Part shown: in pieces, positions 1-10,146 of the stretch | Numbering within the stretch: position 1 is the stretch's first letter | How the letters are laid out: each line of letters begins with the position of its first letter | NCBI RefSeq assembly: GCF_001570605.1 | Contig: NZ_BBXG01000002.1 | Coordinates: 218,549 to 282,548 of the forward strand | Origin: Herbidospora cretacea | Lineage (GTDB): Bacteria; Actinomycetota; Actinomycetes; Streptosporangiales; Streptosporangiaceae | DNA: 64,000 bases | Direction: 5' to 3' | Made by a program: the position numbers and the translations under genes | The notes under the pieces: generated by a model | The model's database searches: none | What the model saw: only the letters and a program-made list of their open reading frames with translations | Told to the model about the DNA's origin: nothing

Positions 1-1
1 C

Positions 2-571
2 CGGGTGCTGCGCTGGGCGGCGCTGCTCCACGACATCGGCAAGCCCAAGACCCGCAGGAACGAGCCCGGCAACCGGGTCTCCTTCCACCACCACGAGGTC
101 GTCGGCGCCCAGATGACCAAGCGCCGGCTGACCGCGCTGCGGTTCCCCAAGGAGGTCACCTCCGACGTGGCCCGCCTGGTCGAGCTGCACCTGCGCTTCC
201 ACGGCTACGGCACCGGCGAGTGGACCGACAGCGCGGTGCGCCGCTACGTCCGCGACGCCGACCACCTGCTCGACCGGCTCCACAAGCTGACCAGGGCCGA
301 CTGCACCACCCGCAACAAGCGCAAGGCCGCCGCCCTGGCCCGCACCTACGACCAGCTCGAAGAGCGCATCGCCAAGCTGGCCGACGAGGAGGAACTGGCC
401 AAGATCCGGCCCGAGCTCGACGGCAACGAGATCCAGGAGATCCTCGGCATCCCGCCGGGCCCCATGATCGGCAAGGCCTACAAGTTCCTGCTCGACCTGC
501 GGATGGACGAGGGCATGCTCGGCAAGGACGTCGCCCGAGCCCGCCTCCTGGAGTGGGCGGCCCAGAAGTGA
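2..571 (+). CDS. cca: CCA tRNA nucleotidyltransferase, C-terminal part (cut by window edge)
   Basis: The reading frame is open from the first bases, so this is the 3' part of a longer gene. The visible piece starts inside an HD domain ([11 protein letters not shown], then HHHEVVGAQ), which in actinobacterial CCA-adding enzymes follows the nucleotidyltransferase and RNA-binding domains. The tail carries the usual [18 protein letters not shown] motif of the poly(A) polymerase/CCA family C-terminus. The full enzyme repairs or adds the 3' CCA of tRNAs using CTP and ATP. The catalytic N-terminus lies outside the window. The stop overlaps the GTG start of bioA (GTGA), suggesting translational coupling. 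Confidence 0.88.
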   Translation, partial: RVLRWAALLHDIGKPKTRRNEPGNRVSFHHHEVVGAQMTKRRLTALRFPKEVTSDVARLVELHLRFHGYGTGEWTDSAVRRYVRDADHLLDRLHKLTRADCTTRNKRKAAALARTYDQLEERIAKLADEEELAKIRPELDGNEIQEILGIPPGPMIGKAYKFLLDLRMDEGMLGKDVARARLLEWAAQK

Positions 572-1788
572 GCGACCTGGTCGAGCTCGACCGGAGGCAC
601 GTGTGGCATCCCTATGCGACCGTGCCGCCCGCCGTGCCCACCCACGTGGTGGAGAGCGCCGACGGCGTGCACCTCCAGCTGCAGGACGGGCGTGAGGTCG
701 TCGACGGCATGTCGTCGTGGTGGGCGGCCATCCACGGCTACCGGGTGCCGGAGATCGACGCCGCGATCACCTACCAGCTCGGCCGGATGGCCCACGTGAT
801 GTTCGGCGGGCTCACCCACGAGCCGGCGATCCTGCTGGCCGAGCGGCTGGCCGCGATGACCGGCTACGAGAAGGTCTTCCTGGCCGACTCGGGCAGCGTC
901 GCGGTCGAGGTGGCGATCAAGATGGCCGTCCAGGCGACCGGGAAGCGGCGGCTGCTGACGGTCCGGGGCGGCTACCACGGCGACACGTTCGGCTGCATGT
1001 CGGTCTGCGACCCGGTCAACGGGATGCACCACATCTTCACCGGCGCGGTCGCCGAGCAGGTCTTCGCTCCGGTGCCGCCGCTGGGCTACGACGCCCCCGT
1101 CGACCAGGCCTACCTCGACGAGGTCGACCGGCTGGCGGGCGACCCGGCGGTGGGGGCGATGATCCTGGAGCCGGTCGTCCAGGGCGCCGGGGGGATGCGC
1201 TTCTACAATCCGGCCTACCTGCGGGCGTTCCGGGAGATCTGCGACCGCCACGGGCTGCTGCTGATCGCCGACGAGATCGCCACCGGCTTCGGCCGCTCGG
1301 GCGAGCTGTTCGGCTGCGACCACGCCGGGATCAGGGCCGACATCGTCACCGTCGGCAAGGCGCTGACCGGCGGTTACCTGACCATGGCGGCCACACTGAC
1401 CACACCCGAGATCGCCGAGCGCATCGGGCTGCTGATGCATGGGCCGACGTACATGGGCAACCCGCTGGCCGCCGCCGCGGCCGGCGCGTCCCTCGACCTG
1501 CTGGCCGAGCGCCCCTGGCGCGAGGAGGTCGGCCTCATCGAGCGGACCCTGCGCGAGGGCCTGGCTCCGGTGGAGGCCTCGGTGGCCGACGTACGCGTTC
1601 TCGGCGCCATCGGGGTCGTCGAGTGTCACGAGCCGGTGGACATGAGAAAGGCGCAGGACGCCGCTCTGGATCACGGCGTCTGGCTGCGCCCCTTCGGGAA
1701 GCTCGTCTACGCGATGCCGCCCTACGCCTGCACCCGGGAAGAGGTGGCGCTCATCGCTGCGGCGATGGTCGCGGCGGTCACGGCTTGA
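568..1788 (+). CDS. bioA: Adenosylmethionine-8-amino-7-oxononanoate aminotransferase
   Basis: Class III PLP-dependent aminotransferase of about 406 residues, the normal BioA length. It transfers an amino group from S-adenosylmethionine to KAPA to make DAPA in biotin synthesis. Diagnostic features are WHPYAT near the N-terminus, [10 protein letters not shown], the YHGDTFG loop, D235 in [11 protein letters not shown], and the PLP lysine K264 in [11 protein letters not shown]. The GTG start at 568 was chosen because it overlaps the upstream stop and removes a long non-homologous leader that the open frame would otherwise include. No other bio gene is in view. The 3' end overlaps the convergent MFS gene by 11 bp. 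Confidence 0.95.
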   Translation: MSDLVELDRRHVWHPYATVPPAVPTHVVESADGVHLQLQDGREVVDGMSSWWAAIHGYRVPEIDAAITYQLGRMAHVMFGGLTHEPAILLAERLAAMTGYEKVFLADSGSVAVEVAIKMAVQATGKRRLLTVRGGYHGDTFGCMSVCDPVNGMHHIFTGAVAEQVFAPVPPLGYDAPVDQAYLDEVDRLAGDPAVGAMILEPVVQGAGGMRFYNPAYLRAFREICDRHGLLLIADEIATGFGRSGELFGCDHAGIRADIVTVGKALTGGYLTMAATLTTPEIAERIGLLMHGPTYMGNPLAAAAAGASLDLLAERPWREEVGLIERTLREGLAPVEASVADVRVLGAIGVVECHEPVDMRKAQDAALDHGVWLRPFGKLVYAMPPYACTREEVALIAAAMVAAVTA

Positions 1789-3079
1789 CGGCGACGGGCT
1801 CCACCTGCCGGACGACGGGAAGCACCGCCAGCCGGTAGGCGCCCGCCGCCACGAGGTAGAGCACGGTGATCATGGTCAGCACCACCACCGACCGGCCGTC
1901 GGGCGGCAGCAGCAGCGCCGACAGCGAGACCCCGGCCACCATCATGCCGTTGAACAGCAGGTCGTAGATCGAGAAGACGCGGCCGCGGTAGGCGTCGGCG
2001 ATGCCGCGCTGGACCACCACGTCGGTGCAGATCTTGCCGCTCTGGCCCAGGACGCCGGTCACGAAGCCGGTGACCAGGAAGCCCCATTGCTGGAACGGGA
2101 CGCACAGCAGGAACTCCAGCACCCCGCACACGGCCAGGGTGATCGGGATCCACGTCTCGATCCGGAAGTGCTGCGTCGCCCACGGCGTCAGGAACGCCGC
2201 CGCGAAGTAGCCCAGCCCCGAGGTGGCCACGACGCCGCTGAGCGCCATCAGCCCCACCTCGGCGTCGGTGGTGAAGTAGTAGCGGTAGAGCATCAGCACC
2301 ATGCCGAGCGACATGCCGTAGAGGACCCGGTGGGCGGCCATGCTCCCGAGGGCCGCGGCGGGTCCCCGCCGGTGGGCGATGTAGCGCACGCCGTCGACCA
2401 GCCCGCTGACGACGTGGCGCACGGCGTCACGCGCCTGCGGCCGGTCGGGGTCGAAGGAGGGGCCGAGCAGTTCCCGGCTCATCCGCCGGGCGATCAGCGC
2501 GCTGGACGCGAAGATCACACCCGAGATGAGCAGGATCCCGGCGGTGCCGAGGTGCTCGGGCCCGAAGATCCACCGCAACCCGAAGCCGACACCCGCGCCC
2601 ACGAACGTCACGACGGTCCCGGAGGTCGGCGTGACCGCGTTCGCGATCATGAGCGTGTCCTTGGGGACGACGTGGGGCAAGGAGGCCCCGAGCGCCGCGA
2701 GGAAGAACCGGTTGACGCCGAGCACGCCGAAGGCAGTGGCGTAGAACATCCAGTCGGGGGCCTGCAGCGCGACGACGACCGCCGCCAGCAGCAGGAGGGC
2801 CGCTCTGACCAGCGGGCCGACGACCAGGATCTGCCGCCGTGACCAGCGGTCGATGAACACCCCGGCGAACGGGCCGACGATCGAGTAGGGCAGCAGAAGG
2901 ACCGCGAAGGCGGCCGCGACATCGGCGACCGACGTCTGCTTCTCGGGACTGAAGAAGGCGTATCCGGCCACCGCGAGCTGGAAGATCCCATCGGAGAATT
3001 GAGAGACCAGGCGAGTGCCGAAGAGCCGTCGGAAGTCCCTGCCTCGCAGAACGACACGAAGATCTGAGACGTAGGACAC
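1778..3079 (-). CDS. MFS transporter (probable drug/metabolite exporter)
   Basis: About 433 residues with some twelve hydrophobic segments and the MFS cytoplasmic loop signature [11 protein letters not shown] between TM2 and TM3. The N-terminus [21 protein letters not shown] is typical of MFS_1 exporters in actinobacteria. The GTG at 3079 is preferred because homologues usually begin a few residues before this motif; ATGs at 3115 or 3124 would add about 12-15 residues and have no better ribosome site. The substrate cannot be inferred. It is convergent with bioA and divergent from idi. Confidence 0.8.
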   Translation of the reverse strand: MSYVSDLRVVLRGRDFRRLFGTRLVSQFSDGIFQLAVAGYAFFSPEKQTSVADVAAAFAVLLLPYSIVGPFAGVFIDRWSRRQILVVGPLVRAALLLLAAVVVALQAPDWMFYATAFGVLGVNRFFLAALGASLPHVVPKDTLMIANAVTPTSGTVVTFVGAGVGFGLRWIFGPEHLGTAGILLISGVIFASSALIARRMSRELLGPSFDPDRPQARDAVRHVVSGLVDGVRYIAHRRGPAAALGSMAAHRVLYGMSLGMVLMLYRYYFTTDAEVGLMALSGVVATSGLGYFAAAFLTPWATQHFRIETWIPITLAVCGVLEFLLCVPFQQWGFLVTGFVTGVLGQSGKICTDVVVQRGIADAYRGRVFSIYDLLFNGMMVAGVSLSALLLPPDGRSVVVLTMITVLYLVAAGAYRLAVLPVVRQVEPVAVKP

Positions 3080-3170
3080 GCCCGTCAGCCTACGCGTGGC
3101 CCAAGCCTGGGACATCAGGGTCATCCCGGATAGGGCAGAACCGGAACGGAAGAGACCGTAGTCTCATTGC

Positions 3171-3758
3171 GTGACGAACGATGAACACGTCGTACTTGTC
3201 GATCCCGAGGGCAACGCGGTGGGCACCGCCCCCAAGTCCACGGTCCACGGCACGGCGACCCCCCTGCACATGGCCTTCTCCAGCTACGTCTTCGACGGGT
3301 CGGGCAACGTGCTGCTCACCCGGCGCGCCGACCACAAGATCACCTGGCCCGGGGTGCTGACCAACAGCTGCTGCGGTCACCCCCTGCCCGGCGAGGGCCT
3401 TCCTTCGGCCGTCATTCGCCGGCTGTCCCACGAGCTTTCGCTGACCGTTTCCTCCGTCGACCTGCTGCTGCCCCGCTTCTCCTACCGCGCGGTCATGCCC
3501 GACGGCACGGTCGAACACGAGCTGTGCCCGGTCTACCGGGCGCTGGTGGGCGAGGAGCCGACCGCCAATCCCGACGAGGTCGGCAGCGTCCTGTGGATGC
3601 CGTGGAAGGAGTTCTCCGACCGGGTGCTGTCGGGCGAGCTGGAGATCTCCCCGTGGGCCACCGAGCAGCTCCCCCAGCTGGCCGCCCTCGGGCCCGACCC
3701 CCTGACGTGGCCGGTGGCCGATCCGGGTGAGCTTCCCGCGGCCGTACGCGATCTGTAG
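3171..3758 (+). CDS. idi: Isopentenyl-diphosphate delta-isomerase, type I
   Basis: A Nudix-fold enzyme of 195 residues that interconverts IPP and DMAPP. The catalytic cysteine lies in TNSCCGHP (C67/C68) and the second catalytic region is HELCPVY with the conserved glutamate. The length and the WPGVLTNSCCGHP block match bacterial type I IDI. The start is GTG. It stands alone, without mevalonate or carotenoid genes in view, so it probably balances the isoprenoid pool from the MEP pathway. A strong palindromic terminator follows immediately. Confidence 0.95.
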   Translation: MTNDEHVVLVDPEGNAVGTAPKSTVHGTATPLHMAFSSYVFDGSGNVLLTRRADHKITWPGVLTNSCCGHPLPGEGLPSAVIRRLSHELSLTVSSVDLLLPRFSYRAVMPDGTVEHELCPVYRALVGEEPTANPDEVGSVLWMPWKEFSDRVLSGELEISPWATEQLPQLAALGPDPLTWPVADPGELPAAVRDL

Positions 3759-3761
3759 GAA

Positions 3762-3800
3762 AGCCGAGGGGCCCCGGGATCATCCCGGGGCCCCTCGGCT
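3762..3800. terminator. Bidirectional terminator between idi and ino1
   Basis: Two perfect 19-nt arms (starting AGCCGAGGGG) around a single C form a 39-bp palindrome between the convergent stops of idi and ino1. It has no long U-tract, as is usual for high-GC actinobacterial terminators. It can serve both strands. Confidence 0.85.
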
Positions 3801-3805
3801 GTGGT

Positions 3806-4885
3806 CTAGCGCTCGACCTCGCCGCGGATGAAGGCCTCCACCGCGTCGCGGGCGTCGTCGTCGGAGTACTGCTCCGGCGGCGACTTCATGAAGTAGGAGG
3901 ACGCCGACAGGATCGGCCCGCCGATGCCTCGGTCGAGGGCGATCTTGGCGGCCCGGACGGCGTCGATGATGACACCGGCGGAGTTGGGCGAGTCCCACAC
4001 CTCGAGCTTGTATTCGAGGTTGAGGGGCGTGTCGCCGAACGAGCGGCCCTCAAGGCGGACGTAGGCCCACTTGCGGTCGTCGAGCCACGGCACGTGGTCG
4101 GACGGGCCGATGTGCACGTCGGCCTTGGCCATCTCGTGGGGGATCTGCGAGGTCACCGACTGCGTCTTGGAGATCTTCTTCGACTGGAGGCGCTTGCGCT
4201 CCAGCATGTTCATGAAGTCCATGTTGCCGCCGAAGTTGAGCTGGTAGGTGCGCAGCAGCTCCACACCGCGGTCTTCGAACAGCTTGGCCATCACCCGGTG
4301 GGTGATGGTCGCGCCGACCTGCGACTTGATGTCGTCGCCGACGATCGGCACCCCGGCGTCGGTGAACTTCTGGGCCCACTCGGGGTCGGAGGCGATGAAG
4401 ACGGGCAGCGCGTTGACGAAGGCGACCTTGGCGTCGATCGCGCACTGCGCGTAGAACCGGTCGGCCTCTTCCGAGCCCACCGGCAGGTAGGAGACGAGCA
4501 CGTCGACGCGGGCGTCCTTGAGCACCTGGACCACGTCGACCGCGTGGTCGTCGGACTCCTGGATGATCTCGCGGTAGTACTCCCCGAGGCCGTCGAGGGT
4601 CGGGCCACGCTGGACGTTCACGCCGAGCGGCGGCACGTCGCAGAACTGGATGGTGTTGTTCTCGGAGGCCAGGATCGCCTCGGAGAGGTCACGGCCGACC
4701 TTCTTGGCATCGACGTCGAACGCCGCCACGAACTCGACGTCGCCGACGTGGTAGTCGCCGAACTGGACGTGCATGAGGCCCGGCACACGCATGTCCGGGT
4801 CGGCGTCCTTGTAGTAGTGGACGCCCTGCACCAGTGAGGCGGCGCAGTTCCCCACACCCACGATGGCTACGCGCACCGAACCCAT
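3806..4885 (-). CDS. ino1: Inositol-3-phosphate synthase
   Basis: About 359 residues, the short actinobacterial form. It has an N-terminal NAD-binding glycine motif ([11 protein letters not shown]) and the conserved [11 protein letters not shown] and [12 protein letters not shown] blocks of myo-inositol-1-phosphate synthase. It converts glucose-6-phosphate to inositol-1-phosphate with NAD, feeding phosphatidylinositol and mycothiol synthesis. An AAGGAG ribosome site precedes the ATG. It lies 21 bp downstream of a PadR-type regulator gene in the same direction, so the two are probably co-transcribed and the regulator probably controls the pair. Confidence 0.95.
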   Translation of the reverse strand: MGSVRVAIVGVGNCAASLVQGVHYYKDADPDMRVPGLMHVQFGDYHVGDVEFVAAFDVDAKKVGRDLSEAILASENNTIQFCDVPPLGVNVQRGPTLDGLGEYYREIIQESDDHAVDVVQVLKDARVDVLVSYLPVGSEEADRFYAQCAIDAKVAFVNALPVFIASDPEWAQKFTDAGVPIVGDDIKSQVGATITHRVMAKLFEDRGVELLRTYQLNFGGNMDFMNMLERKRLQSKKISKTQSVTSQIPHEMAKADVHIGPSDHVPWLDDRKWAYVRLEGRSFGDTPLNLEYKLEVWDSPNSAGVIIDAVRAAKIALDRGIGGPILSASSYFMKSPPEQYSDDDARDAVEAFIRGEVER

Positions 4886-4906
4886 CGCACTCGCTCCTTT
4901 GGATCG

Positions 4907-5500
4907 TTATTCATCGGAATCGGGACGTTTGTCCCGTTCTGATTGGCTTTTATCGGCTTGCGCCCGTTCAGTGTTGATCAGCTCGTTGAGCCAGCGGACC
5001 TCGCGTTCGACCGACTCCAGCCCGTGTCGCTGCAGCTCGAGCGTGTAGCTGTCGAGCCGCTCACGGGTTCGGGCCAGGGCCGTGCGGACGTTTTCCATTC
5101 GTTCCTCCAGGCGGCTGCGCCGCCCTTCGAGGATCCGCAGGCGCACTTCGGCCTCCGTGTGACGGAAGAACGCGAAGTGGATGCCGAAGCTCTCGTCCTC
5201 CCAGGAGGAGGGACCCGCCTGGGTCAGCAACTCCTGGAGACGCTCCTTGCCCTCGGCGGTGAGCTTGTAAACGATCTTCGACCGGCGGCCGAGGACCACG
5301 TCGTCCGGAGGCTCCTCCTCGACGATCAGGCCGTCGGTGAGCAAACCCTTCAAGCATGGGTAGAGCGAGCCGTAGGAGAACGCGCGGAACATCCCGAGCA
5401 GGGTGTTGAGGCGCTTGCGCAGCTCGTAACCGTGCAGCGGGTTCTCGTGGAGTGAGCCGAGGACGGCGAGCTCCAGGACGCCGTTTCTGGACCCGGTCAC
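4907..5500 (-). CDS. PadR family transcriptional regulator
   Basis: 197 residues: an N-terminal PadR winged helix (LELAVLGSLHENPLHGYELRKRL, then SYGSLYPCLKGL) followed by a long charged coiled region of the AphA-like Vir C-terminal type. The GTG start at 5500 is set by a near-perfect AGGAGGTG ribosome site; the frame is open much farther upstream but that part has no homology-like content. It sits directly upstream of ino1, an arrangement also known in other actinomycetes. A perfect inverted repeat just upstream (5528-5548) matches known PadR operators, suggesting autoregulation of padR-ino1. Confidence 0.93.
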   Translation of the reverse strand: MTGSRNGVLELAVLGSLHENPLHGYELRKRLNTLLGMFRAFSYGSLYPCLKGLLTDGLIVEEEPPDDVVLGRRSKIVYKLTAEGKERLQELLTQAGPSSWEDESFGIHFAFFRHTEAEVRLRILEGRRSRLEERMENVRTALARTRERLDSYTLELQRHGLESVEREVRWLNELINTERAQADKSQSERDKRPDSDE

Positions 5501-5527
5501 TGAAGCACCTCCTCGGTATGCTTGAGC

Positions 5528-5548
5528 GATGTATCGAGCTGATACATC
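5528..5548. promoter_or_regulatory. Probable PadR operator (perfect inverted repeat)
   Basis: GATGTATC-N5-GATACATC is an exact 21-bp palindrome 28 bp upstream of the padR GTG. PadR proteins commonly bind ATGTAT/ATACAT dyads. Its place between the padR start and the divergent PBP gene makes an autoregulatory operator likely; that it binds this PadR is inference. Confidence 0.75.
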
Positions 5549-5871
5549 TGAAGGATACGTCGCGCCGTCAGGGCACGCAACGCGGGGCAACGGTTGGGCA
5601 CGTTTTGGCAAAGGGACGTAATCTTGCCCACATGTGGTCACAGCGGACGGGAGTGGCGCGAGGGTCGACGCGACCTGGAACCGTGCCCGCACGCTGGGTA
5701 AAAGCCCGGTCAGCAAGGGCCCCGATGGCCCATGAATCCGGCGAATACCCCTCTGGGTCGCCGGAGAACCTGTCAAGGTTGTGACCGGAACCGTCTGGTG
5801 GTCTCGTACGTCCTCGGGACAGACGCCGAGTGGACGTCGCGAACATTCCCCACGAACTTTGACGAGGACGC

Positions 5872-8745
5872 GTGAGTAACAGCAGCTATGGCCCGGGACA
5901 GACGGGCGGCCCCTCGGAGGGTGCCGGTCGTGCGCCCCGACCTGGGCGGCGCCGTCGCTCGCCCGCCGAATCGGCTCCCCCTCAGGCACCGCAGCCCCCG
6001 CAGCAGCCGACCGGCGGCTGGGGACAGCCCCCCGCCCCGCAGCACCCCGCGCCGCACCCCGGCCAACATCCCGGCCAGCACCCTGGCCAGCACCCTGGCC
6101 AAAATCCCGGCCAGCATCCCGGCCAGCGGCCCCAGCCGAGCCGCCGCCAGGAGGCCGCCTTCGAGGACACCGCCTCCATGGGCGCCGTCCCACCCCCGGC
6201 GGGCGCAGGCCCCGGGATGGGTCCGGGCGCCGGCGGCCCCGGCCAGCCCACCCGCATCGGCCGCCCACCCGGCGGACCCGCCGGGAACCTGCCCTACCCG
6301 CAAGGTCCCAGGCCGGGCGCGCCGCAGCGTCCCGTCGAGGGCGAGTCGACCCAGATGATGGGCGCCAACGGCGGTCGCCGCCGCCGGGGCGGCCCGCCGC
6401 AGGCCCTGCCCGCCGGTGGTCCCGGCGGACCTGGCGGCCCGCGTGGCCCGCAGGGCCCCGACGACTTCGACGACGACGACGACGAGAAGCCGCGCCGCAC
6501 CGGCTGGCGCCGGTTCGTGCCCAACTGGAAGATCGTCGTGGCGGGCGTCACGGTGACCGTCGCCGGGGTGTTCGGGATGATCGCGATCGCCTACGCGAAC
6601 ACCCCCGTCCCCGACAAGAACGACGCGCAGGCCGAGGCGCTGGCCCAGGGCAGCACCGTCTACTACGCCGACGGCAAGACCCCGATCGCCCACCTGGGCA
6701 CAAAGCGCGTCATCGTCGACATCACCAAGATCTCCACCACGTTCCAGGACGCGGTCATCGCGATCGAGAACGACACCTTCCGCGAGGACTCGGGCATCTC
6801 CATCCCCGCGATGTTCCGGTCGGTGTGGATGACCGCCACCGGCCAGCAGCTCCAGGGCGCCTCGACGATCACCCAGCAGATGGCCCGTAACTACTACGAC
6901 GGCCTGAGCCAGGAGGTCTCGTTCAAGCGCAAGGTCATGGAGATCTTCGTCGCGGTGAAGATCAACAAGACGATGGAGAAGGACGAGATCCTGGAGCAGT
7001 ACCTCAACACGATCAACTTCGGCCGCGCCTACGGCATCGAGGCCGCCGCGCAGGCCTACTTCGGCAAGAAGGCCACCGCCGCCAACCTGACCGTCGAGCA
7101 GGCGGCCTACCTGGCCGCCCGCGTCCAGACCCCGAGCTGGTCGGCGGACGAACCGGCGCTCCAGTCGCGTTTCAAGGACGTCCTGAACGCGATGGCCAGG
7201 CTCAACCCGGAGAAGTACGGCAACCTGCCGGCCACGGCCAAGTTCCCCAAGACGGTCAAGGACCCCAACCTCGTCAACGAGATGGGCGGCCTGAAGGGCT
7301 ACATGGTCTCCGTGGTCATCAACGAGCTCATCAAGCAGCGCGGCATGACCGAAGACCAGATCAAGAGCAGCGGCTACAAGATCGTCTCCACCTTCGACCC
7401 GAAGCTCATGAAGACCGCCCAGCGGGTCGTCAAGAGCGTCATGTCCGGTGTGCCGAACAACCGCGAGGTGCACGCCAGCCTGGCGGCCGTCGACCCGACC
7501 AACGGCCGGGTGATCGCCTTCTACGGCGGCGACGACTACGTCAAGGACAGCTGGAACGAGCCCTTCGACTCCGCCAAGCAGGCCGCCTCGGCGTTCAAGC
7601 CCTACGTGCTGGCCGCCTGGCTGGAGGCCGGCTACAGCCTGAACAGCTGGCTGCCCGGCAACGAGACCGTGCCGAAGGAGATCCCCGGCCAGGCCAGGGG
7701 CGGTTTCACCAACGACCACGGCGGCCCGGCGGCGGTCACCGCGATCACCGCGACCTCGGCCTCGGTCAACACCGCCTACGTCTCGATGGCCTACAAGCTC
7801 GACCAGGACGCCGGGACGGTCGGCAAGCTCAGCGCGGTCCGTGAGATCGTGCTCGACTCAGGCTTCTCCGAGAAGCGCATGGACGCCGACATCAAGCGCG
7901 GCAACTACCAGTTCTCGATCGGCTCGGCCCCGGTCACCGCGGTCGAGCAGGCCGCCGGATATTCGATCTTCGCCAACGCCGGCAAGCACGTGAACTACCA
8001 CGTGGTCAAGGGTGTCTACCTGGGCAAGGAGCTCAAGTACCCCGAGCGCAAGCCGGTCAAGCAGGTCATCTCGCCCGAGGCGTCGGCCGACGCGGTCGTC
8101 GCCCTGGAAGAGGTCCTCAAGTCCGGCACGGCCGGCGGCCAGGGCATCGGCCGCCCGGCCGGCGGCAAGACCGGCACCAACAACGAGGAGAAGGAGGCCT
8201 GGTTCGTGGGGTTCACCCCGCAGGTCTCCACCGCCGTCGGCATGTACCGCGAGGAGTGCCGGACCAAGAGCGGCAAGGTCGTCCCCCCGGTCGACGCGCG
8301 CTGCCCCTGGTGGAAGGGCAAGTCGCAGGAGAAGAGCGACCCCAAGTTCACGATGGCCAACCCGTACAGCGAGCCCTATGAGGTGTCGCTGGGCTTCGCG
8401 GGCGCCAGCTTCCCGACGCGCATCTGGCGGGAGTTCATGCTGGAGGCGCACAAGAACAAGGAAGTCGTGCAGTTCCCGCCGAAGGCCGGGATCGGCAGCC
8501 CCGAGGACATCGTGCCCAGCCCGACCCCGACGCCCAAGCCGTCGGAGGAGGTCGTCGAGGAGCCGAGCCTCCCCTGGGAGGAGGACGGTCAGCCCGGCGA
8601 GAGCGAGTGCTTCCCCGGCGCCCCCGACTGTGAGGTCGACATCCCGAGCGAGGGCGGCGCGGAGGATCCCTTCGACCCGTTCAGTTCACCGGCCACACCG
8701 GCGCAGCCACAGGCGAATCCGGCGTCCACCGGACGGCGCTCCTAA
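5872..8745 (+). CDS. Class A penicillin-binding protein (transglycosylase/transpeptidase)
   Basis: 957 residues. A cytoplasmic proline/glycine/glutamine-rich tail (1-215) is followed by one TM helix (about 221-243), a GT51 glycosyltransferase domain with catalytic E299 in AIENDTF and GASTITQQMARN, then a transpeptidase domain with S573-A-F-K, S631-V-N and K766-T-G. It polymerises lipid II and cross-links peptidoglycan at the membrane. The usual ED of the GT51 EDxxF motif is EN here, but the catalytic Glu is present. The C-terminus is a low-complexity Pro/Glu/Ser stretch. The start is GTG, with a weak ribosome site. A strong hairpin follows. Confidence 0.95.
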   Translation: MSNSSYGPGQTGGPSEGAGRAPRPGRRRRSPAESAPPQAPQPPQQPTGGWGQPPAPQHPAPHPGQHPGQHPGQHPGQNPGQHPGQRPQPSRRQEAAFEDTASMGAVPPPAGAGPGMGPGAGGPGQPTRIGRPPGGPAGNLPYPQGPRPGAPQRPVEGESTQMMGANGGRRRRGGPPQALPAGGPGGPGGPRGPQGPDDFDDDDDEKPRRTGWRRFVPNWKIVVAGVTVTVAGVFGMIAIAYANTPVPDKNDAQAEALAQGSTVYYADGKTPIAHLGTKRVIVDITKISTTFQDAVIAIENDTFREDSGISIPAMFRSVWMTATGQQLQGASTITQQMARNYYDGLSQEVSFKRKVMEIFVAVKINKTMEKDEILEQYLNTINFGRAYGIEAAAQAYFGKKATAANLTVEQAAYLAARVQTPSWSADEPALQSRFKDVLNAMARLNPEKYGNLPATAKFPKTVKDPNLVNEMGGLKGYMVSVVINELIKQRGMTEDQIKSSGYKIVSTFDPKLMKTAQRVVKSVMSGVPNNREVHASLAAVDPTNGRVIAFYGGDDYVKDSWNEPFDSAKQAASAFKPYVLAAWLEAGYSLNSWLPGNETVPKEIPGQARGGFTNDHGGPAAVTAITATSASVNTAYVSMAYKLDQDAGTVGKLSAVREIVLDSGFSEKRMDADIKRGNYQFSIGSAPVTAVEQAAGYSIFANAGKHVNYHVVKGVYLGKELKYPERKPVKQVISPEASADAVVALEEVLKSGTAGGQGIGRPAGGKTGTNNEEKEAWFVGFTPQVSTAVGMYREECRTKSGKVVPPVDARCPWWKGKSQEKSDPKFTMANPYSEPYEVSLGFAGASFPTRIWREFMLEAHKNKEVVQFPPKAGIGSPEDIVPSPTPTPKPSEEVVEEPSLPWEEDGQPGESECFPGAPDCEVDIPSEGGAEDPFDPFSSPATPAQPQANPASTGRRS
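6055..6126 (+). repeat. Six in-frame 12-nt repeats in the PBP gene (HPGQ units)
   Basis: Six tandem 12-nt units encode H/N-P-G-Q in the cytoplasmic tail of the PBP. The third-base variation is small, so the array probably expands and contracts by slippage without breaking the frame. Confidence 0.9.
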
Positions 8746-8765
8746 GGCCGCCTGATAGACAAAGG

Positions 8766-8798
8766 TCGGGGTGTCGCCGGTACAGTGCGACACCCCGA
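8766..8798 (+). terminator. Hairpin terminator after the PBP gene
   Basis: 12-nt perfect arms TCGGGGTGTCGC / GCGACACCCCGA with a 9-nt loop, 20 bp after the PBP stop. It has no U-tract. Confidence 0.75.
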
Positions 8799-8817
8799 CA
8801 CCTGATCGAATGGCCTC

Positions 8818-10143
8818 ATGATGACCCGGACGACAGAAGCTCCCGGGCCGCGCGCGGCGGTCGTAAACGGACTCATTCCGTATGTGCCGCTAGGGCTGCT
8901 GGCCTCGTTGGGCGCGATCCTGGCCTATTACTGGAAGTCGGCCTGCCGGTTCGGCGGAGCCTGGAATTCCGGGATCGATCAGTACACGAACTTCTGCTAC
9001 ACCGACATCTATCCGCTCTGGTTCGCGCGCGGCCTGAATGAAGGAAAGATCCCTTACATTCAGGGCGACGTCGAATATCCCGTCGGCATCGGCGGGATCA
9101 TGGAGCTCGTGCGCCGGCTGTCGTTCGGCGACGCGGTCCGCTTCTACGACATCACCGTGATCATCATGGGCGTCTCCCTGGTGATCGGTGTGCTGTGCAT
9201 GGCCGCGCTGGCCGGGCCGACCCGTAAGTGGGACGCCCTCTGGTACGCGCTGGCGCCGGCGGTCATCCTGTCCGCGTACATCAACTGGGACCTGGCCGCC
9301 GGAGCGCTCGCGCTCGGCGGGCTGCTCGCCTGGGCGCGGGAACGCCACTACTGGGCCGGGGCGCTGCTGGCGCTGGCGGTGGCGACCAAGTTCTACCCGC
9401 TGATGTTCCTCGGGGCGATCTTCCTGCTGACCGTCCGCACCGCCAAGTGGGTGCCGTTCCTGAAGATGCTGGGCGCGGCGGTCGGGGTGTGGCTGCTGGC
9501 CAACGTGCCGATCATGATCGCCAACTTCGACGGCTGGACGCGCTTCTACACCTTCAGCAGCGAGCGCGGGGTCGACTGGGGCGGCCTGTGGTTCTTCTTC
9601 CAGAAGTACCAGTGGGGAATCCTGGCCGACGGCGAACACCTCAACCTGATGGCGATGATCGCGGTGGGCCTGCTCCTGCTCGGCATCGCGATCCTCACGC
9701 TGACCGCCCCGACCCGGCCCCGGCTGATGCAGATCTGCTTCCTGGCGCTGGCCGCGTTCATGGTCACCAACAAGGTCTGGTCGCCCCAGTACGTGCTGTG
9801 GCTGATGCCCTTCGCGGTGCTCGCCCGGCCGAAGTGGCCCTCGCTCGCGGTGTGGCAGGTGACCGAGGTCTGGTACTTCTTCGCCATCTGGCTCTACTTC
9901 GTCGGGATGGACCCGGCCCACGCCGCGCAGGGCATCGGCGACGGGCCCTACTTCCTGGCCGTGTGGGCGCGGGCGCTGGCGGTCGTCGGGCTGATGGCGC
10001 TGGTCGTGCTCGACATCCTGATGCCCGACCGCGACGTGGTCAGGGTCGCCGGGATCGACGACCAGGCGGGCGGGGTGTTCGACGGGGCGCCCGACCGGTT
10101 CGTGCTCAGACGCCGCCGCCCGGCCACGACCGAAGTGAGCTGA
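8818..10143 (+). CDS. GT87-family (DUF2029) polytopic membrane glycosyltransferase
   Basis: 441 residues with about ten hydrophobic segments. The luminal loop after TM1 has the acidic DIYPLWFARGLNEGKIPYI region that resembles the D-x-Y motif of GT-C enzymes such as mycobacterial PimE and GT87 proteins. Such enzymes use polyprenyl-phosphate sugars at the outer membrane face; the sugar and acceptor cannot be told. An ATG at 8821 is an equally possible start. The neighbouring gene 10147-11355 is a paralogue, and the two are only 3 bp apart, so they are probably co-expressed. Confidence 0.8.
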   Translation: MMTRTTEAPGPRAAVVNGLIPYVPLGLLASLGAILAYYWKSACRFGGAWNSGIDQYTNFCYTDIYPLWFARGLNEGKIPYIQGDVEYPVGIGGIMELVRRLSFGDAVRFYDITVIIMGVSLVIGVLCMAALAGPTRKWDALWYALAPAVILSAYINWDLAAGALALGGLLAWARERHYWAGALLALAVATKFYPLMFLGAIFLLTVRTAKWVPFLKMLGAAVGVWLLANVPIMIANFDGWTRFYTFSSERGVDWGGLWFFFQKYQWGILADGEHLNLMAMIAVGLLLLGIAILTLTAPTRPRLMQICFLALAAFMVTNKVWSPQYVLWLMPFAVLARPKWPSLAVWQVTEVWYFFAIWLYFVGMDPAHAAQGIGDGPYFLAVWARALAVVGLMALVVLDILMPDRDVVRVAGIDDQAGGVFDGAPDRFVLRRRRPATTEVS

Positions 10144-10146
10144 GGC

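Noticed and set aside
6055-6126. CRISPR-like repeats
   Set aside because: Units are 12 nt, contiguous, in frame and without spacers; they encode HPGQ. The repeats at 46933-47065 are rejected for the same reason.
5773-7719. Long minus-strand open frame over the PBP gene
   Set aside because: Composition is that of an antisense shadow of the high-GC PBP gene; no ribosome site, homology or structure supports it.
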